Shown here piece by piece: positions 19,027 through 31,644 of a stretch of DNA of 64,000 nt. The stretch spans positions 3,120,001 through 3,184,000 of the forward strand of contig NZ_JAIZBH010000001.1 in NCBI RefSeq assembly GCF_022267375.1. Reading direction: 5' to 3'. The stretch's first letter is position 1. Every line of letters begins with the position of its first letter. The position numbers and the translations under genes are program-made. The notes below the pieces were generated by a model. That model ran no database searches, was not told where the DNA came from, and saw only the letters and a program-made list of their open reading frames with translations. Origin of the DNA: Leptospira sanjuanensis. Lineage in GTDB: Bacteria; Spirochaetota; Leptospiria; Leptospirales; Leptospiraceae.

Positions 19027-20280
19027 TCAAATATCGGCCCGCAGCATCAATCGTTTAACAAGCATCGTCGCATACGACCCGGAAGGAAGACGAAAGGAAA
19101 TCGCAGCCTTTTTTCTTCCCGGGTTTTGTTCGTCTTCCATCGGATCTCCCAATTGAAAGTCCTCCGGCACAACGCAAACGTTCCGATCAAAGGATTTCAT
19201 TTTGACCTTTGGAAACGGAGAACGGTCCAAATCCGATTCTTTCAATCGCAAATCCGCAAGAACACGCTCGATCATATCCATTTCAATTTTAGAATATTCT
19301 AATTTTTGAATCCCTGGCGCTCCGGGAACGGGTAAACTTTTAGTGGCCGAAAAAAATTCCCCGGCCGATTCTCCCCAAAAAAACAAAGGGCCGGTCTTTG
19401 TTTTGATCCAAACGCCCTCTTTCGCAACGGCAACGGAAAGTCTGGATACGAATTCGTTCCAGATAAAGGATTGTAAAGACGTAACGAGCATCAGCAATTC
19501 TTCTTCCGGAAATTGCAAAATCAAATCGGAATACGTTTTTCGTGTAAGATTTCTTTCCCGCTTTAAACCGGAGAAGATCCGATTTTCCAATTTACTTCCC
19601 GACAAATGCGCGCATTCGGACCAATTTCCCCAAGCGGTTTGCAAAAGTTTCTTACGATCGCGCGCTTGTTTTTTCTCTCCCGGATATACATCGGTCAAAA
19701 GAAGTTTCAAACAAGTTTCGGGATCGCCTTGCAAATACGGAAAAATGGGAAGTAGAAACTCCGGATGAAATCGGCTGAATCTCTGCGAATCGTAGTAATT
19801 GGGAAAACCGTTCTTTGCGATGTTGTCAAAATTTTTCCGAATCTTTTCGAACTCTTTCTCGATCAGATTTCGAAGAACCAGAACGAATCGGTTTCCAGCG
19901 TTGTCGTCGGGACTCAGAGAATGATCGCTTTTACCGACCGACTCTACCTGTAAAACCTGCGAAAGTTCGGCCGGAACCCGCAACGGTTTTTGGCAGCTGA
20001 TAAATTGGGAAGTTGTCGCGTGTCGGTCCTTTTTTCCGGCGTAACCAATATCGGAAAGCACTACCTTGGATTCCTTGGAAATTCTTAAAAGAGCGTCGAG
20101 CGTATTCCATCCGGATTTTCGAAGTCGGAAAATCGTCCACTTCCCGGCGGGTTGGACCGTATTCGGCCGAAGAATTTCCTCCACTTGAAAATCCTCCGGG
20201 TTCTGTTTGAGATCGTAGACCAAAAACCCGCTGAATGGATACTCTGACACAGCTCCAAAGTGTGGGAACTCCCCGCGCAA
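19027..20280 (-). CDS. truD: tRNA pseudouridine(13) synthase TruD
   Basis: A 417-residue enzyme converting U13 of tRNA(Glu) and others to pseudouridine. The catalytic Asp lies in [10 protein letters not shown] and is followed by the NAGNRF motif; the N-terminal DFQVEEI and the TruD insertion domain are present. The outermost start is a TTG at 20280 that lies inside a GTGGGAACTC repeat; a GTG at 20250 with GGAG just upstream is an alternative that keeps the whole conserved domain. No ATG exists near the N-terminus. Stand-alone housekeeping gene. Confidence 0.9.
   Translation of the reverse strand: MRGEFPHFGAVSEYPFSGFLVYDLKQNPEDFQVEEILRPNTVQPAGKWTIFRLRKSGWNTLDALLRISKESKVVLSDIGYAGKKDRHATTSQFISCQKPLRVPAELSQVLQVESVGKSDHSLSPDDNAGNRFVLVLRNLIEKEFEKIRKNFDNIAKNGFPNYYDSQRFSRFHPEFLLPIFPYLQGDPETCLKLLLTDVYPGEKKQARDRKKLLQTAWGNWSECAHLSGSKLENRIFSGLKRERNLTRKTYSDLILQFPEEELLMLVTSLQSFIWNEFVSRLSVAVAKEGVWIKTKTGPLFFWGESAGEFFSATKSLPVPGAPGIQKLEYSKIEMDMIERVLADLRLKESDLDRSPFPKVKMKSFDRNVCVVPEDFQLGDPMEDEQNPGRKKAAISFRLPSGSYATMLVKRLMLRADI
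20261..20277. repeat. dispersed GTGGGAACTC-type repeat
   Basis: TGTGGGAACTCCCCGCG at the 5' end of truD. Another copy lies at 20878-20894 between marR and doxX. Confidence 0.65.
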
Positions 20281-20301
20281 ACAATCGGAATTAAAAAAAC
20301 A

Positions 20302-20350
20302 TTGACCGGAAAACCCGGTCTAACAGATAATAGTTCAAGTTTAAAGTATT
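20302..20350 (+). promoter_or_regulatory. marR promoter with overlapping operator
   Basis: TTGACC (20302-20307), 18-base spacer, GATAAT (20326-20331) is a strong sigma-70-like promoter. The expected start is about 20338, only some 16 bases before the marR ATG. A 22-base box (20329-20350) lies over the start point; read on the other strand it begins AATACTTTAAACTTGAAC and matches the two boxes before doxX. Repression by the product of the gene itself is the simplest reading. Confidence 0.65.
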
Positions 20351-20353
20351 TAT

Positions 20354-20803
20354 ATGGGAACCCACTACAAAGGCAACAGTCGAGAAACCGCGGTCTTAAA
20401 CGCTTTTATTAAGCTGAGCCGTTGTTCCGACTCGATTCGTCAGTTGGAAGAAAAGGTTTTCACAAAATACGGCCTAACGACAGGGCAATTCGGTTGCCTC
20501 GAAACGCTTCATCATCTGGGTCCGATGTGCCAAAAGGAAATCGGTCAAAAGCTGTTCTCCTGCGAAGGAAACATAACCCAGATCATAGACAACCTGGAAA
20601 AACGAAAATTGGTTCAAAGGGTTCGAAGCGAAGAAGACAGACGGTATATCATTATCCATCTGACTTCGGAAGGAAGCTCGCTCGTTCAGAAAGTATTTCC
20701 TGCAATTCTCGATTCTTTGGTACATAAATTCGATCCTTTGACGGAAGCTCAACTGATCGATCTTGGTGATTTTCTCAAGGAAGTAGGTTTAAAAGCAGTA
20801 TGA
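20354..20803 (+). CDS. MarR family transcriptional regulator
   Basis: A 149-residue winged-helix regulator: [27 protein letters not shown], the recognition helix region [19 protein letters not shown], and the wing [13 protein letters not shown]. Three Cys residues (near 23, 52 and 64) could make it redox-sensitive like OhrR or DUF24-type regulators; that is inference. No ribosome site precedes the ATG at 20354, and the mapped promoter predicts a very short leader. The next gene is doxX on the same strand, with two copies of the same operator-like box between them. Confidence 0.88.
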   Translation: MGTHYKGNSRETAVLNAFIKLSRCSDSIRQLEEKVFTKYGLTTGQFGCLETLHHLGPMCQKEIGQKLFSCEGNITQIIDNLEKRKLVQRVRSEEDRRYIIIHLTSEGSSLVQKVFPAILDSLVHKFDPLTEAQLIDLGDFLKEVGLKAV

Positions 20804-20821
20804 TTTCATTTTTCCATGGTT

Positions 20822-20842
20822 ATACTTTGAATATAAACCATT
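20822..20842 (+). promoter_or_regulatory. MarR-type operator box 1 upstream of doxX
   Basis: ATACTTTGAATATAAACC begins a 21-base box that is followed by ATTCACTATCAAA; the same words recur 117 bases downstream and, inverted, at the marR promoter. Confidence 0.6.
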
Positions 20843-20938
20843 CACTATCAAAACATGAGCCACTCTGTGCCTTACTACGCGGAGTTCCCACAAATTCAAA
20901 ATCATAAGGAAAGATCTGCAAACATACAGCTCATTCTC

Positions 20939-20960
20939 AATACTTTAAATTTAAATCATT
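20939..20960 (+). promoter_or_regulatory. MarR-type operator box 2 upstream of doxX
   Basis: AATACTTTAAATTTAAATCA starts this box; the centre TTTAAATTTAAA is a perfect palindrome. It lies 53 bases before the doxX start and is followed by TCAGCATCAAA, as at box 1. Confidence 0.65.
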
Positions 20961-20988
20961 CAGCATCAAAGATTCGCGAATGATAAAC

Positions 20989-21459
<471 letters not shown>

Positions 21460-21568
21460 GAAAGAATTTCTTCGGGAAATCCGTGGAACGAAAATCCACG
21501 GTTTTCCTTGTTCAAAGAAATAATTCCAATTTTAGAATATTCTAATTACATTATGCTCTTTACTTTTT

Positions 21569-23416
<1,848 letters not shown>

Positions 23417-23526
23417 TTTCAGTCCTGTCGAAGTTTTAACGGATTAGGTTTTTTTATTTCACGCGGATGGAAAGACAAAATTCTCTTTCGGCTTGATGAA
23501 TTCTTCTCCGATCTAAAAGTTGAGGA

Positions 23527-23805
23527 ATGAATCCAGAAGTCGTTCACTCCGAATCGGAATCGAAATTTTACGCACAAGTAGACGGATACGAATCCCATCT
23601 GTTTTATCGGGAAGAAGGAAACGAAGTGTGGAATCTTCTTTCGACTTACGTTCCGCCGGAACATAGAGGCAAGGGCCTCGCCGCAGATCTCGTCCGAACT
23701 GCTTTGGACAAAGCGCGTTCCTTGAATAAAAAGATCATTCCGAGCTGTTCTTACGTTGTGACCTTTTTAAACCGAAATCCGAATTATAAGGACCTCGTCG
23801 CCTAA
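23527..23805 (+). CDS. GNAT-type small N-acetyltransferase (YjdJ/NATD1-like)
   Basis: A 92-residue protein with a minimal acetyl-CoA binding core: [27 protein letters not shown] contains the RGKGLA loop, and [18 protein letters not shown] closes the fold. It belongs to the short Gcn5-related branch whose acceptors are unknown. The ATG at 23527 has GAGG very close (two bases), so an alternative start cannot be excluded. Its stop overlaps the start of the next gene (TAATG), showing translational coupling. Confidence 0.8.
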   Translation: MNPEVVHSESESKFYAQVDGYESHLFYREEGNEVWNLLSTYVPPEHRGKGLAADLVRTALDKARSLNKKIIPSCSYVVTFLNRNPNYKDLVA

Positions 23806-24140
23806 TGCTGCATCATATCGCGATCGGATCTCCGCATCCGGATTCTCTCGTTTCGTTTTACGAATCCTTGCCGGGTCTTACGAAATCGAAGGAAAACCGC
23901 AATCCTGACGGTTCGTTGCGCTCGGTTTGGTTTCAATCCGGGGAAATCATTCTCATGCTGGAAATCGATCTGAAGGTGCAAGGCCCGAAAGCCCTCATTT
24001 TTTCCGCGGCCGTTCTGAAGCCGGAAGATCTGAAACGACTTCCCCAATGGATTCAAGAAACGGAATATACGAAATACTTTAAAGATCCTGACGGGAATCT
24101 TCTGGGCTATTCTTCTTATCCGAACCCCTGGCCGTTCTAA
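23805..24140 (+). CDS. VOC/glyoxalase-fold protein
   Basis: A 111-residue single-module VOC protein: [22 protein letters not shown] gives the first metal-site His, LMLEID the first Glu position, and [16 protein letters not shown] the closing strand with the second Glu replaced in part. Substrates vary from glyoxals to antibiotics in this family. It is translationally coupled to the GNAT gene, so the pair may detoxify or modify one compound. The stop overlaps by four bases with the convergent flavoprotein gene. Confidence 0.8.
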   Translation: MLHHIAIGSPHPDSLVSFYESLPGLTKSKENRNPDGSLRSVWFQSGEIILMLEIDLKVQGPKALIFSAAVLKPEDLKRLPQWIQETEYTKYFKDPDGNLLGYSSYPNPWPF

Positions 24141-25375
24141 AAACTTTCCGAAATTCCGCGCGCGGCGATGTAAGAAGTCGTCCACGCGTTTTGAAAATTA
24201 AATCCGCCCGTAACCCCGTCCACGTCCAAAACCTCTCCGGCAAAGTAAACTCCGGGGATGACCTTGCTTTCCATCGTTTTGAAGTTCACTTCTTTGCGGC
24301 TTACGCCTCCGCAGGTTACGAACTCGTCCTTAAATTCTCCCTTCCCGGAGATCCTGAATCGTGCGTCCGTGAGTTCTTCGGTGATCGCGTGCAAATCCCT
24401 GGAAGACAACCCTGACCATTTCTTCGAGAAATCTATAGAATGAATTTCTAATATTCTTTCCCAGTATCTTCTCGGGATTCCTAGAACGGGCGTGTTGACG
24501 ATCGATTTAGAAGGATGCAATTCCTTTTCCTTCTCGATCTTTTTGCGGACCTCGTCCTTTTTCATACCAGGTATAAAATTGATCTTTAAGATCGTATCGT
24601 ATTCTTTCTGAAAAAGTTCCCGAGCGCCTTTTGCGGATAGTTTCAAAATCGCGGGTCCGCTCAATCCCCAATGCGTGATGAGCGTCGGCCCGATCTGGGA
24701 ATATCCGAATTCGACGAGAGAACATTCCGTCTGCTCGAAGGAAAGACCGGATAAATTCTCCAGACGGGAATCGGAAATCTTAAACGTAAACAACGACGGA
24801 ACCGGTTCCAAAATCGTATGACCCATGGCCTGCAACCAACCCCACGCCTTTCTCCCCGAACCGGTCGCAAAAAGAACTTTATCGAATTCTAATATTTCTC
24901 CGTTCTTAAACTTGATTTGAAAACGACCCTCGTCCGTCGGAGTGACGGAGTGAATTTCGGTCGTCGTTTTGAGTTTAACTCCAACCTTCTTTGCTTCCTG
25001 AAAAAGCGTCTGTAAAATCGTTTCGGAAGAATCCGTGATCGGGAACATTCTCCCGTCGGCCTCGGTTTTTAATGCGACACCGCGCTCCTCATACCACCGG
25101 ATCGTGTCTTTCGGTCCGAAAGTTTCAAAGGCCCAGCGAAGCTCCCGTTCCCCTCTCGGGTAATTCTTACTGAGAGTTTCCGGATCGAGACAATGGTGCG
25201 TAACGTTGCATCTTCCGCCCCCGGAGATCTTCACCTTGGAAAGAAATTGTTTGCCTTTTTCCAAAAGCGTGACGTTACAAGTTCCCTCGGAAGCGATCTG
25301 AATCGCGCCGAAAAATCCGGCGGCTCCCCCTCCGATCACCGCAACTTTATGTTTTTCATTTGTATGGTCGGTCAT
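24137..25375 (-). CDS. HI0933-like NAD(P)/FAD-dependent oxidoreductase
   Basis: A 412-residue flavoprotein of the HI0933/BaiN family. It has the dinucleotide motif [18 protein letters not shown] (about 11-28), [14 protein letters not shown], and the closing [17 protein letters not shown] with [27 protein letters not shown]. All family hallmarks are intact. Physiological substrates are unresolved. It is convergent with the VOC gene; no partner gene is obvious upstream. Confidence 0.88.
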   Translation of the reverse strand: MTDHTNEKHKVAVIGGGAAGFFGAIQIASEGTCNVTLLEKGKQFLSKVKISGGGRCNVTHHCLDPETLSKNYPRGERELRWAFETFGPKDTIRWYEERGVALKTEADGRMFPITDSSETILQTLFQEAKKVGVKLKTTTEIHSVTPTDEGRFQIKFKNGEILEFDKVLFATGSGRKAWGWLQAMGHTILEPVPSLFTFKISDSRLENLSGLSFEQTECSLVEFGYSQIGPTLITHWGLSGPAILKLSAKGARELFQKEYDTILKINFIPGMKKDEVRKKIEKEKELHPSKSIVNTPVLGIPRRYWERILEIHSIDFSKKWSGLSSRDLHAITEELTDARFRISGKGEFKDEFVTCGGVSRKEVNFKTMESKVIPGVYFAGEVLDVDGVTGGFNFQNAWTTSYIAARGISESF

Positions 25376-25467
25376 GTAGAAAATTTATCGGAATAGCAGG
25401 AATAAAACCCGTTCTCATTCCATACAAAATCGGGCGCCGGAATTTGCACTCCGTTATTCGTTAGGGA

Positions 25468-25494
25468 AGCTTGGAGAGATTTGCTCTCCAAGCT
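25468..25494. terminator. 11-bp hairpin downstream of the second doxX gene
   Basis: AGCTTGGAGAG (25468-25478), loop ATTTG, then CTCTCCAAGCT (25484-25494). A T run follows only on the plus strand, which reads away from any gene, so it may serve as a processing or factor-assisted terminator for the minus-strand gene. Confidence 0.5.
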
Positions 25495-25508
25495 AGATTA
25501 GATTTTTA

Positions 25509-25937
25509 TTATACGCTTTTGTGCGTTTCAATATAGTAATCGGCCGAGATTCTTCCCGAACCATATAAGGAAAAGTGAAAAAGTAAGAGAAGAATCATCG
25601 CCGCATACGGAAGATTCGATCCCGGAGCCATAAAACCTTCTTTACCGTGAATGAATAAAACCGCACCGATCAACACGGGCACTTGAAGGATCGCGGCAAA
25701 GCGGGTCAACAATCCGGATAGGAGAAGAATTCCTCCGCAAATATGCGCGATTACGATATAATGCGCAAGCAGCGCGGACGCCATGGGAGCATTGTTCATC
25801 TCCATCAAACGAATCAGCGCGTCCGTATCGTATAGGAACTCCAGACCTTTATAGATTAAAACTCCGCCGAGATAGATCCGCAGGAAGTCGACCAACCAAT
25901 CCCGATGCTCTTGCAGCCAATGGTTCAAGCGATCCAT
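25509..25937 (-). CDS. DoxX-like membrane protein (second copy)
   Basis: A 142-residue four-helix protein: FLRIYLGGVLIYKGLEFLYDT, AHYIVIAHICGGILLLSGLLTRFAA, then two more helices with HGKEGFMAPGSN between them. It is a divergent DoxX/TQO-small-subunit relative, sharing little with the copy at 21 kb. The ATG at 25937 has GGAGG six bases upstream. No MarR-like box was seen before it, so it is probably regulated separately. Confidence 0.78.
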   Translation of the reverse strand: MDRLNHWLQEHRDWLVDFLRIYLGGVLIYKGLEFLYDTDALIRLMEMNNAPMASALLAHYIVIAHICGGILLLSGLLTRFAAILQVPVLIGAVLFIHGKEGFMAPGSNLPYAAMILLLLFHFSLYGSGRISADYYIETHKSV

Positions 25938-26114
25938 AGCGTACCTCCAGATTTTTAGGTTTGCAAAATTCATCTTACCCCTTTCCGAAACTTTTGCAAG
26001 GGGAGAATCCGCCGAAAATCCCTAAAAACCGAACGACAAAACCGCAAATCCGGAGCCGAAACCTCGTTAAGAATGTTTCCGTTTAACGGATTTACGGTTT
26101 AATCCGACATCGTT

Positions 26115-26999
<885 letters not shown>

Positions 27000-27068
27000 A
27001 GTTCAAGCGCTCCTCTCGCTTTCTGGTCATGGTGCAAATTCTTTTTCGAAACGGATAACGGCAGGTTC

Positions 27069-27543
<475 letters not shown>

Positions 27544-27610
27544 AAGTTCGTATTAAATTCCTCTTGCCTAATTTTATTTTTTTTAAAGAAAATGTTTCCG
27601 GTTTCCTATT

Positions 27611-29299
27611 GTGAGCATTTCGGAAGAACAATTTTTACCCGTTCCGGATAACGAAAACGAACGACTTAAATCTTTGGATTCGTATCAGATCGTGGACACG
27701 GCTCCGGAAGAAAAATTCGATTCTCTTACGCAAATCGCGGCTTTTATCTGTAATTCTTCCACCGCGCTGATCTCCCTGATCGATGTGAATCGTCAGTGGT
27801 TTAAAGCGAAAGTAGGAATGACCGACTCCGAAACTCCGCGAAGTTTTTCCTTTTGTCAGTATGCGATTCTTCAGGACGATATTTTCGAAATCGAAGACGC
27901 GAAACAAGACGCCCGTTTTAAGAATAATCCATTGGTTTTAGGCCCCCCGTTCATCCGTTTTTATGCGGGCGCTCCTTTGAAAACCCCGGACGGATTCAAC
28001 ATAGGAACGTTGTGCGTCCTCGATCAAAATCCGAAACGGCTCGACGAAAAACAAAAAATCATTTTGAAGGTCCTGTCCAATCAGGTGATCGCAAATTTCG
28101 AGCTGATCAAAAAGAACCGCGAACTGATTCTCATCCGTACAAAGGAGGAAGAGCTGCAGAATTCCAAAAGCCAATTTTTCGCGAATATGAGTCACGAAAT
28201 AAGAACGCCGATCCACGGAATTCTCGGAGTCGCCGGACTTTTGGCCGAAACGGATCTGCATCCGGAGCAAAAAGAATACGTCGACACGATCCGCAGAAGC
28301 GGAGGCCTTCTCTTGGGGCTGCTCAACGACATATTAGATTTTTCTAAATTAGAATCCGCTCACATGAAAATCGAAATCGTTGCGTTCGACCTGATGGCGC
28401 TTTTAAAGGACGTATACTCCCTGTTCGAAGCGGATACGAAAAAGAAAAACCTGGAATTCAGATTGGTCACGGAAAGAACCACGCCGCTCACGGTTTCGAC
28501 CGACCCGAATCGTCTCCGGCAAATTCTGGTCAATCTGATCTCCAATGCCTTTAAGTTTACGGAAAAAGGAAGCGTTTCGATGGAATTCGAATCGTACATT
28601 ATCGGAGAGGAATGCGACGTGAAAATCCGAGTCCGCGATACGGGAATCGGAATTCCCAAACTCAAACTCAACGAACTCTTTCAAGCATATACGCAGGCGG
28701 ATACGTCCGTATCGAGAAAATACGGAGGAACCGGTCTCGGACTCGCGATCAGCAAAAATCTCGCGGAGATGATGGGTCTCGAATTGACCGCGGAAAGCAT
28801 CGTCAACAGAGGGAGCGTGTTCGAAATTTCGGGAAGAATTCCGCTTGCCGAAAAATCGGAAATCGACTTCGAACCGAAATCGATTTCGGATAACGCGAAC
28901 GGAAAACCTCAGCAAACGGATCTGAAAATTCTTGTTGCGGAGGACAACGAGATCAATCAGATGCTGATCCGAAAGGTTCTCGAAAAACTCGGATACGAAC
29001 CCGTAATCGTTCCGAACGGAATCGAGGCGCTTCATCACATCGAAACGATGCGGACGGATATCTTGTTCTTGGATATTCAAATGCCGGAGCTGAGCGGAAT
29101 CGATACCGCAAAAATCCTCACTCAACACACAAACCAATCCCTTCGTCCTTATATCATCGCAATGACGGCTAACGCGGATCAATCGGATCGGGACAAATGT
29201 ATGGCAGCCGGAATGGACGACTTTATCAGCAAACCATTCCGCAAAGAAGAGATCGCCGACATACTCAACCGTTTTATTTCGGACCGAAATTCGGAATAG
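27611..29299 (+). CDS. hybrid sensor histidine kinase (GAF-HisKA-HATPase-REC)
   Basis: A 562-residue cytosolic hybrid kinase. A GAF domain spans about 25-165 ([38 protein letters not shown]). The phosphoacceptor His is in [17 protein letters not shown] near 195; N, G1 and G2 boxes follow ([36 protein letters not shown]). The receiver is at about 440-555 with the phosphorylated Asp in [14 protein letters not shown] and the Lys in ISKPF. No membrane segment exists, so the signal is internal. The start is a GTG without a clear ribosome site. No output regulator is adjacent. Confidence 0.9.
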   Translation: MSISEEQFLPVPDNENERLKSLDSYQIVDTAPEEKFDSLTQIAAFICNSSTALISLIDVNRQWFKAKVGMTDSETPRSFSFCQYAILQDDIFEIEDAKQDARFKNNPLVLGPPFIRFYAGAPLKTPDGFNIGTLCVLDQNPKRLDEKQKIILKVLSNQVIANFELIKKNRELILIRTKEEELQNSKSQFFANMSHEIRTPIHGILGVAGLLAETDLHPEQKEYVDTIRRSGGLLLGLLNDILDFSKLESAHMKIEIVAFDLMALLKDVYSLFEADTKKKNLEFRLVTERTTPLTVSTDPNRLRQILVNLISNAFKFTEKGSVSMEFESYIIGEECDVKIRVRDTGIGIPKLKLNELFQAYTQADTSVSRKYGGTGLGLAISKNLAEMMGLELTAESIVNRGSVFEISGRIPLAEKSEIDFEPKSISDNANGKPQQTDLKILVAEDNEINQMLIRKVLEKLGYEPVIVPNGIEALHHIETMRTDILFLDIQMPELSGIDTAKILTQHTNQSLRPYIIAMTANADQSDRDKCMAAGMDDFISKPFRKEEIADILNRFISDRNSE

Positions 29300-29396
29300 A
29301 ACGGACGAAAATAAAATCAAATGGCGTTGCCTCTCCGCTGCCGGGCTCTCGGCAAACTCAGCAATTCTCCCTATGAATCGAAATACAGTTCGAAAT

Positions 29397-29996
29397 TTAT
29401 CCCAAAAAGTTCTCGATCATAATTCTCCCGCCTTCGGTCGCGAAGGATTCCGGATGAAACTGCACGCCTTCTATGGGAAGCGTTTTGTGTCTGATTCCCA
29501 TCAAGGAAGAATTCTCCGATTCGACGAACGCGGAAATTTCCAAACAATCCGGCAAAGACTCGGGAACTCCTTCCAAAGAATGGTAACGCATCACACGGAT
29601 CGCATCGGGAATACCTCTAAAAATTCCAAGCCGATCGTGCGTGATCTCGGACGTTTTTCCATGAAACGGAATTTTCGATCTCCGCAGACGACCCCCGAAA
29701 GAAGTGACGATCCCCTGCATACCGAGACAAACGCCGAAGATCTTAATATAAGGATTTCTTAATCTAAGAATCGATTCGGAAACCCCGAAATATTCCGGAT
29801 CCTCCGGATGACCCGGCCCCGGGGAAAGAAGAATGTGGGTAGGATTCAAGGAAAGAATCTCACGCAGATCCGTTTGATCCTGTCTGAAAATCGACAAAGA
29901 GAATCGTTCCCCGGATGTTTGCAAACAATCCTCCAGAAGATGAACGAGATTGTACGTAAAAGAATCGTAATGATCGACGACGATGCAGTTTTTCAT
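29397..29996 (-). CDS. trpG: anthranilate synthase component II (glutamine amidotransferase)
   Basis: A 199-residue class-I amidotransferase supplying ammonia from glutamine to TrpE. The catalytic Cys lies in FGVCLGMQ, and His-Glu in VQFHPESFATEGG; VDHYDSFTYNLVHLL and LLSPGPGHPED complete the pattern. Its ATG overlaps the trpE stop as ATGA, so translation is coupled. PabA is a very similar alternative and the protein may serve both tryptophan and folate pathways. It is the last gene of the ilvB-ilvN-trpE-trpG operon. Confidence 0.88.
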   Translation of the reverse strand: MKNCIVVDHYDSFTYNLVHLLEDCLQTSGERFSLSIFRQDQTDLREILSLNPTHILLSPGPGHPEDPEYFGVSESILRLRNPYIKIFGVCLGMQGIVTSFGGRLRRSKIPFHGKTSEITHDRLGIFRGIPDAIRVMRYHSLEGVPESLPDCLEISAFVESENSSLMGIRHKTLPIEGVQFHPESFATEGGRIMIENFLG

Positions 29997-31375
29997 GCGG
30001 TAAAATCCTCCATGGATCGGTTCAATGCCTTCAATTTATTTAGAATTTCTTGATATTCTAATTCTTCCAGAGAATCCAAAACGATGCCGGAGGCGGCTCT
30101 CGAATACGCGGAGTTTCCCGATCGGAACAGACTTCGGATTAAAATGCAGAATTGAGAACTTCCGTCCAAAGAGAAATAGCCGAGAACGCCTCCGTACAAA
30201 CCCCGATCGTCTCCTTCGGTTTTGGCAATCAGCTTGATCGATTCCACTTTGGGAGCGCCCGTAAGAGTTCCCGCGGGAAACACTGATTCCAAACCGCCGA
30301 AAGAGTCCTCGTCCTTCCTCATAATTCCGGAAACTTCGCTCGTGATATGCTGAACGTACGCGAACTTTAAGATCTCGAATTCCTTTTTGACGCGTACGGT
30401 CCCCTTTTCACAAACCCGGCTGAGATCGTTCCGATGCAGATCGATCAGCATCGAATGTTCCGCGATTTCCTTTTTGTCGCTTAACAATTTCCGCGCAAGA
30501 ATCCTATCCTCTTCCGGAGTCGCGCCCCTCGGATACGTTCCCGCAAGAGGATATGTTTCCGCGATCCGATCCTTATGAGAAAACAAAAGCTCGGGACTCG
30601 AACCGAAGGTTTCGATCTCGTCGTCCTTGTAAAAGAAAAGATAAGGGGACGGATTTCCCTTCTTTAAATTTCCGTATATCGGAACGAGACTTCCCTCAAT
30701 TTCAAATCGTTCTTCGAAACCGATCTGACATTGAAACGTTTTGCCTGCGAGAATCTCTTCCTTCGTTTTCAGAAAAAGATCCGTATATTCTTCCTTTGTT
30801 TTGGAAAATCCGAGGGATCGGACTTTCGTATCGCGCGGAATGGTATCGCTCGAATCGAGAAGAGAGGCAAGTTCTTCGATCCGGTTCCGCGTATAATAAA
30901 AATACTCGGACGATCCGGTCAGATGATCGATTACGATTCCATCCAAGTACAAACCGAAAGAAAAAAGAGGATAACCTTTCCGCGGATTCAAAGCGGTTAC
31001 CGGTTCAAAGAGCGAAGCCGAATCGTAACCGAGACACCCAACGAGACCGCCCGTGTAACGTTTGCAGTTTTTTTTCGGAGGAAAAATTTCTTGGAGTGTT
31101 CGGTAAGGATTCGAAACGGAGAAGGTTTCTCCGTCGAGGACGAGCTTTCCGGGATAACCGCGGAATTGGACGAAAGGCGAAAAGCCGAGAATCGAATAAC
31201 GGTAGTTATCCGGATATCCCGGATGGCTCTCCAACAGGAAACATCCGGGATACTTTTTTGTTAAGCGAAATAGAAATGTTTCAGTTTCCTCCTCCCGCAG
31301 CGGAAACGGTAAACTCTTCGGCTTTTCCGGGAGAGAGTTCAGGGATTGTTTCAGATTCGAAATCCGATTCGACAT
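29993..31375 (-). CDS. trpE: anthranilate synthase component I
   Basis: A 460-residue chorismate-utilising enzyme. Near the N-terminus LLESHPGYPDNYRYSILGFSP matches the TrpE segment that binds feedback tryptophan. The active site includes FPAGTLTGAPKVESI; the Ala-Gly-Thr form is typical of TrpE rather than PabB (usually Gly-Gly-Ser). IDLHRNDLSRV and YGGVLGYFS are intact. It is shorter than many TrpE proteins. The ATG at 31375 has AGGAG six bases upstream, yet lies 95 bases inside the preceding ilvN-like gene in another frame. PabB cannot be fully excluded. Confidence 0.85.
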   Translation of the reverse strand: MSNRISNLKQSLNSLPEKPKSLPFPLREEETETFLFRLTKKYPGCFLLESHPGYPDNYRYSILGFSPFVQFRGYPGKLVLDGETFSVSNPYRTLQEIFPPKKNCKRYTGGLVGCLGYDSASLFEPVTALNPRKGYPLFSFGLYLDGIVIDHLTGSSEYFYYTRNRIEELASLLDSSDTIPRDTKVRSLGFSKTKEEYTDLFLKTKEEILAGKTFQCQIGFEERFEIEGSLVPIYGNLKKGNPSPYLFFYKDDEIETFGSSPELLFSHKDRIAETYPLAGTYPRGATPEEDRILARKLLSDKKEIAEHSMLIDLHRNDLSRVCEKGTVRVKKEFEILKFAYVQHITSEVSGIMRKDEDSFGGLESVFPAGTLTGAPKVESIKLIAKTEGDDRGLYGGVLGYFSLDGSSQFCILIRSLFRSGNSAYSRAASGIVLDSLEELEYQEILNKLKALNRSMEDFTA

Positions 31376-31619
31376 AGTGGACTCCTGTGATTTCCGGAAT
31401 ACTCCGGAACAAGTTCAGTATTTTTTCCGGTTCCCCGGTATGAATGACGATAGCGATCCTTTGTGTTTTGTTCTCCGTGTCGCGCCAGAGGCGCCAATCC
31501 TTCCAATCGATCGATTTGCGGGATAAAATTCCGATCAGACGTAAAATTGCGCCCGCGCCTTCTTCGGACGCGATCTCGTATGAATAACTTCTTTCCTCTT
31601 TTGCGGGTTGGATAAACAT
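31281..31619 (-). CDS. ilvN: acetolactate synthase small regulatory subunit (ACT)
   Basis: A 112-residue protein with one ACT domain (about 12-85: ASEEGAGAILRLIGILSRKSIDWKDWRLWRD, then IAIVIHTGEPEKILNLFRSI). It lies 25 bases after ilvB, whose valine-sensitive small subunit it should be. It is of the short IlvM/IlvN size. The last 25 residues (SETIPELSPGKAEEFTVS and on) have no family counterpart and are encoded in the segment shared with trpE, so the overlap seems to have added a tail. ATG 31619 has AGGAG seven bases upstream. Confidence 0.82.
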   Translation of the reverse strand: MFIQPAKEERSYSYEIASEEGAGAILRLIGILSRKSIDWKDWRLWRDTENKTQRIAIVIHTGEPEKILNLFRSIPEITGVHYVESDFESETIPELSPGKAEEFTVSAAGGGN

Positions 31620-31644
31620 GATCTTTCTCCTATATTCTAATATT

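Noticed and set aside
28403..29320. 305-codon antisense frame in the hybrid kinase gene
   Set aside because: The sense frame holds intact HATPase and receiver motifs; the antisense product is compositionally biased.
29397..31375. Reading the pair as PabA/PabB
   Set aside because: The PAGTLTGAPK form and the LLES feedback segment favour anthranilate synthase, and the leader Trp codons agree; a double role of the amidotransferase remains possible.
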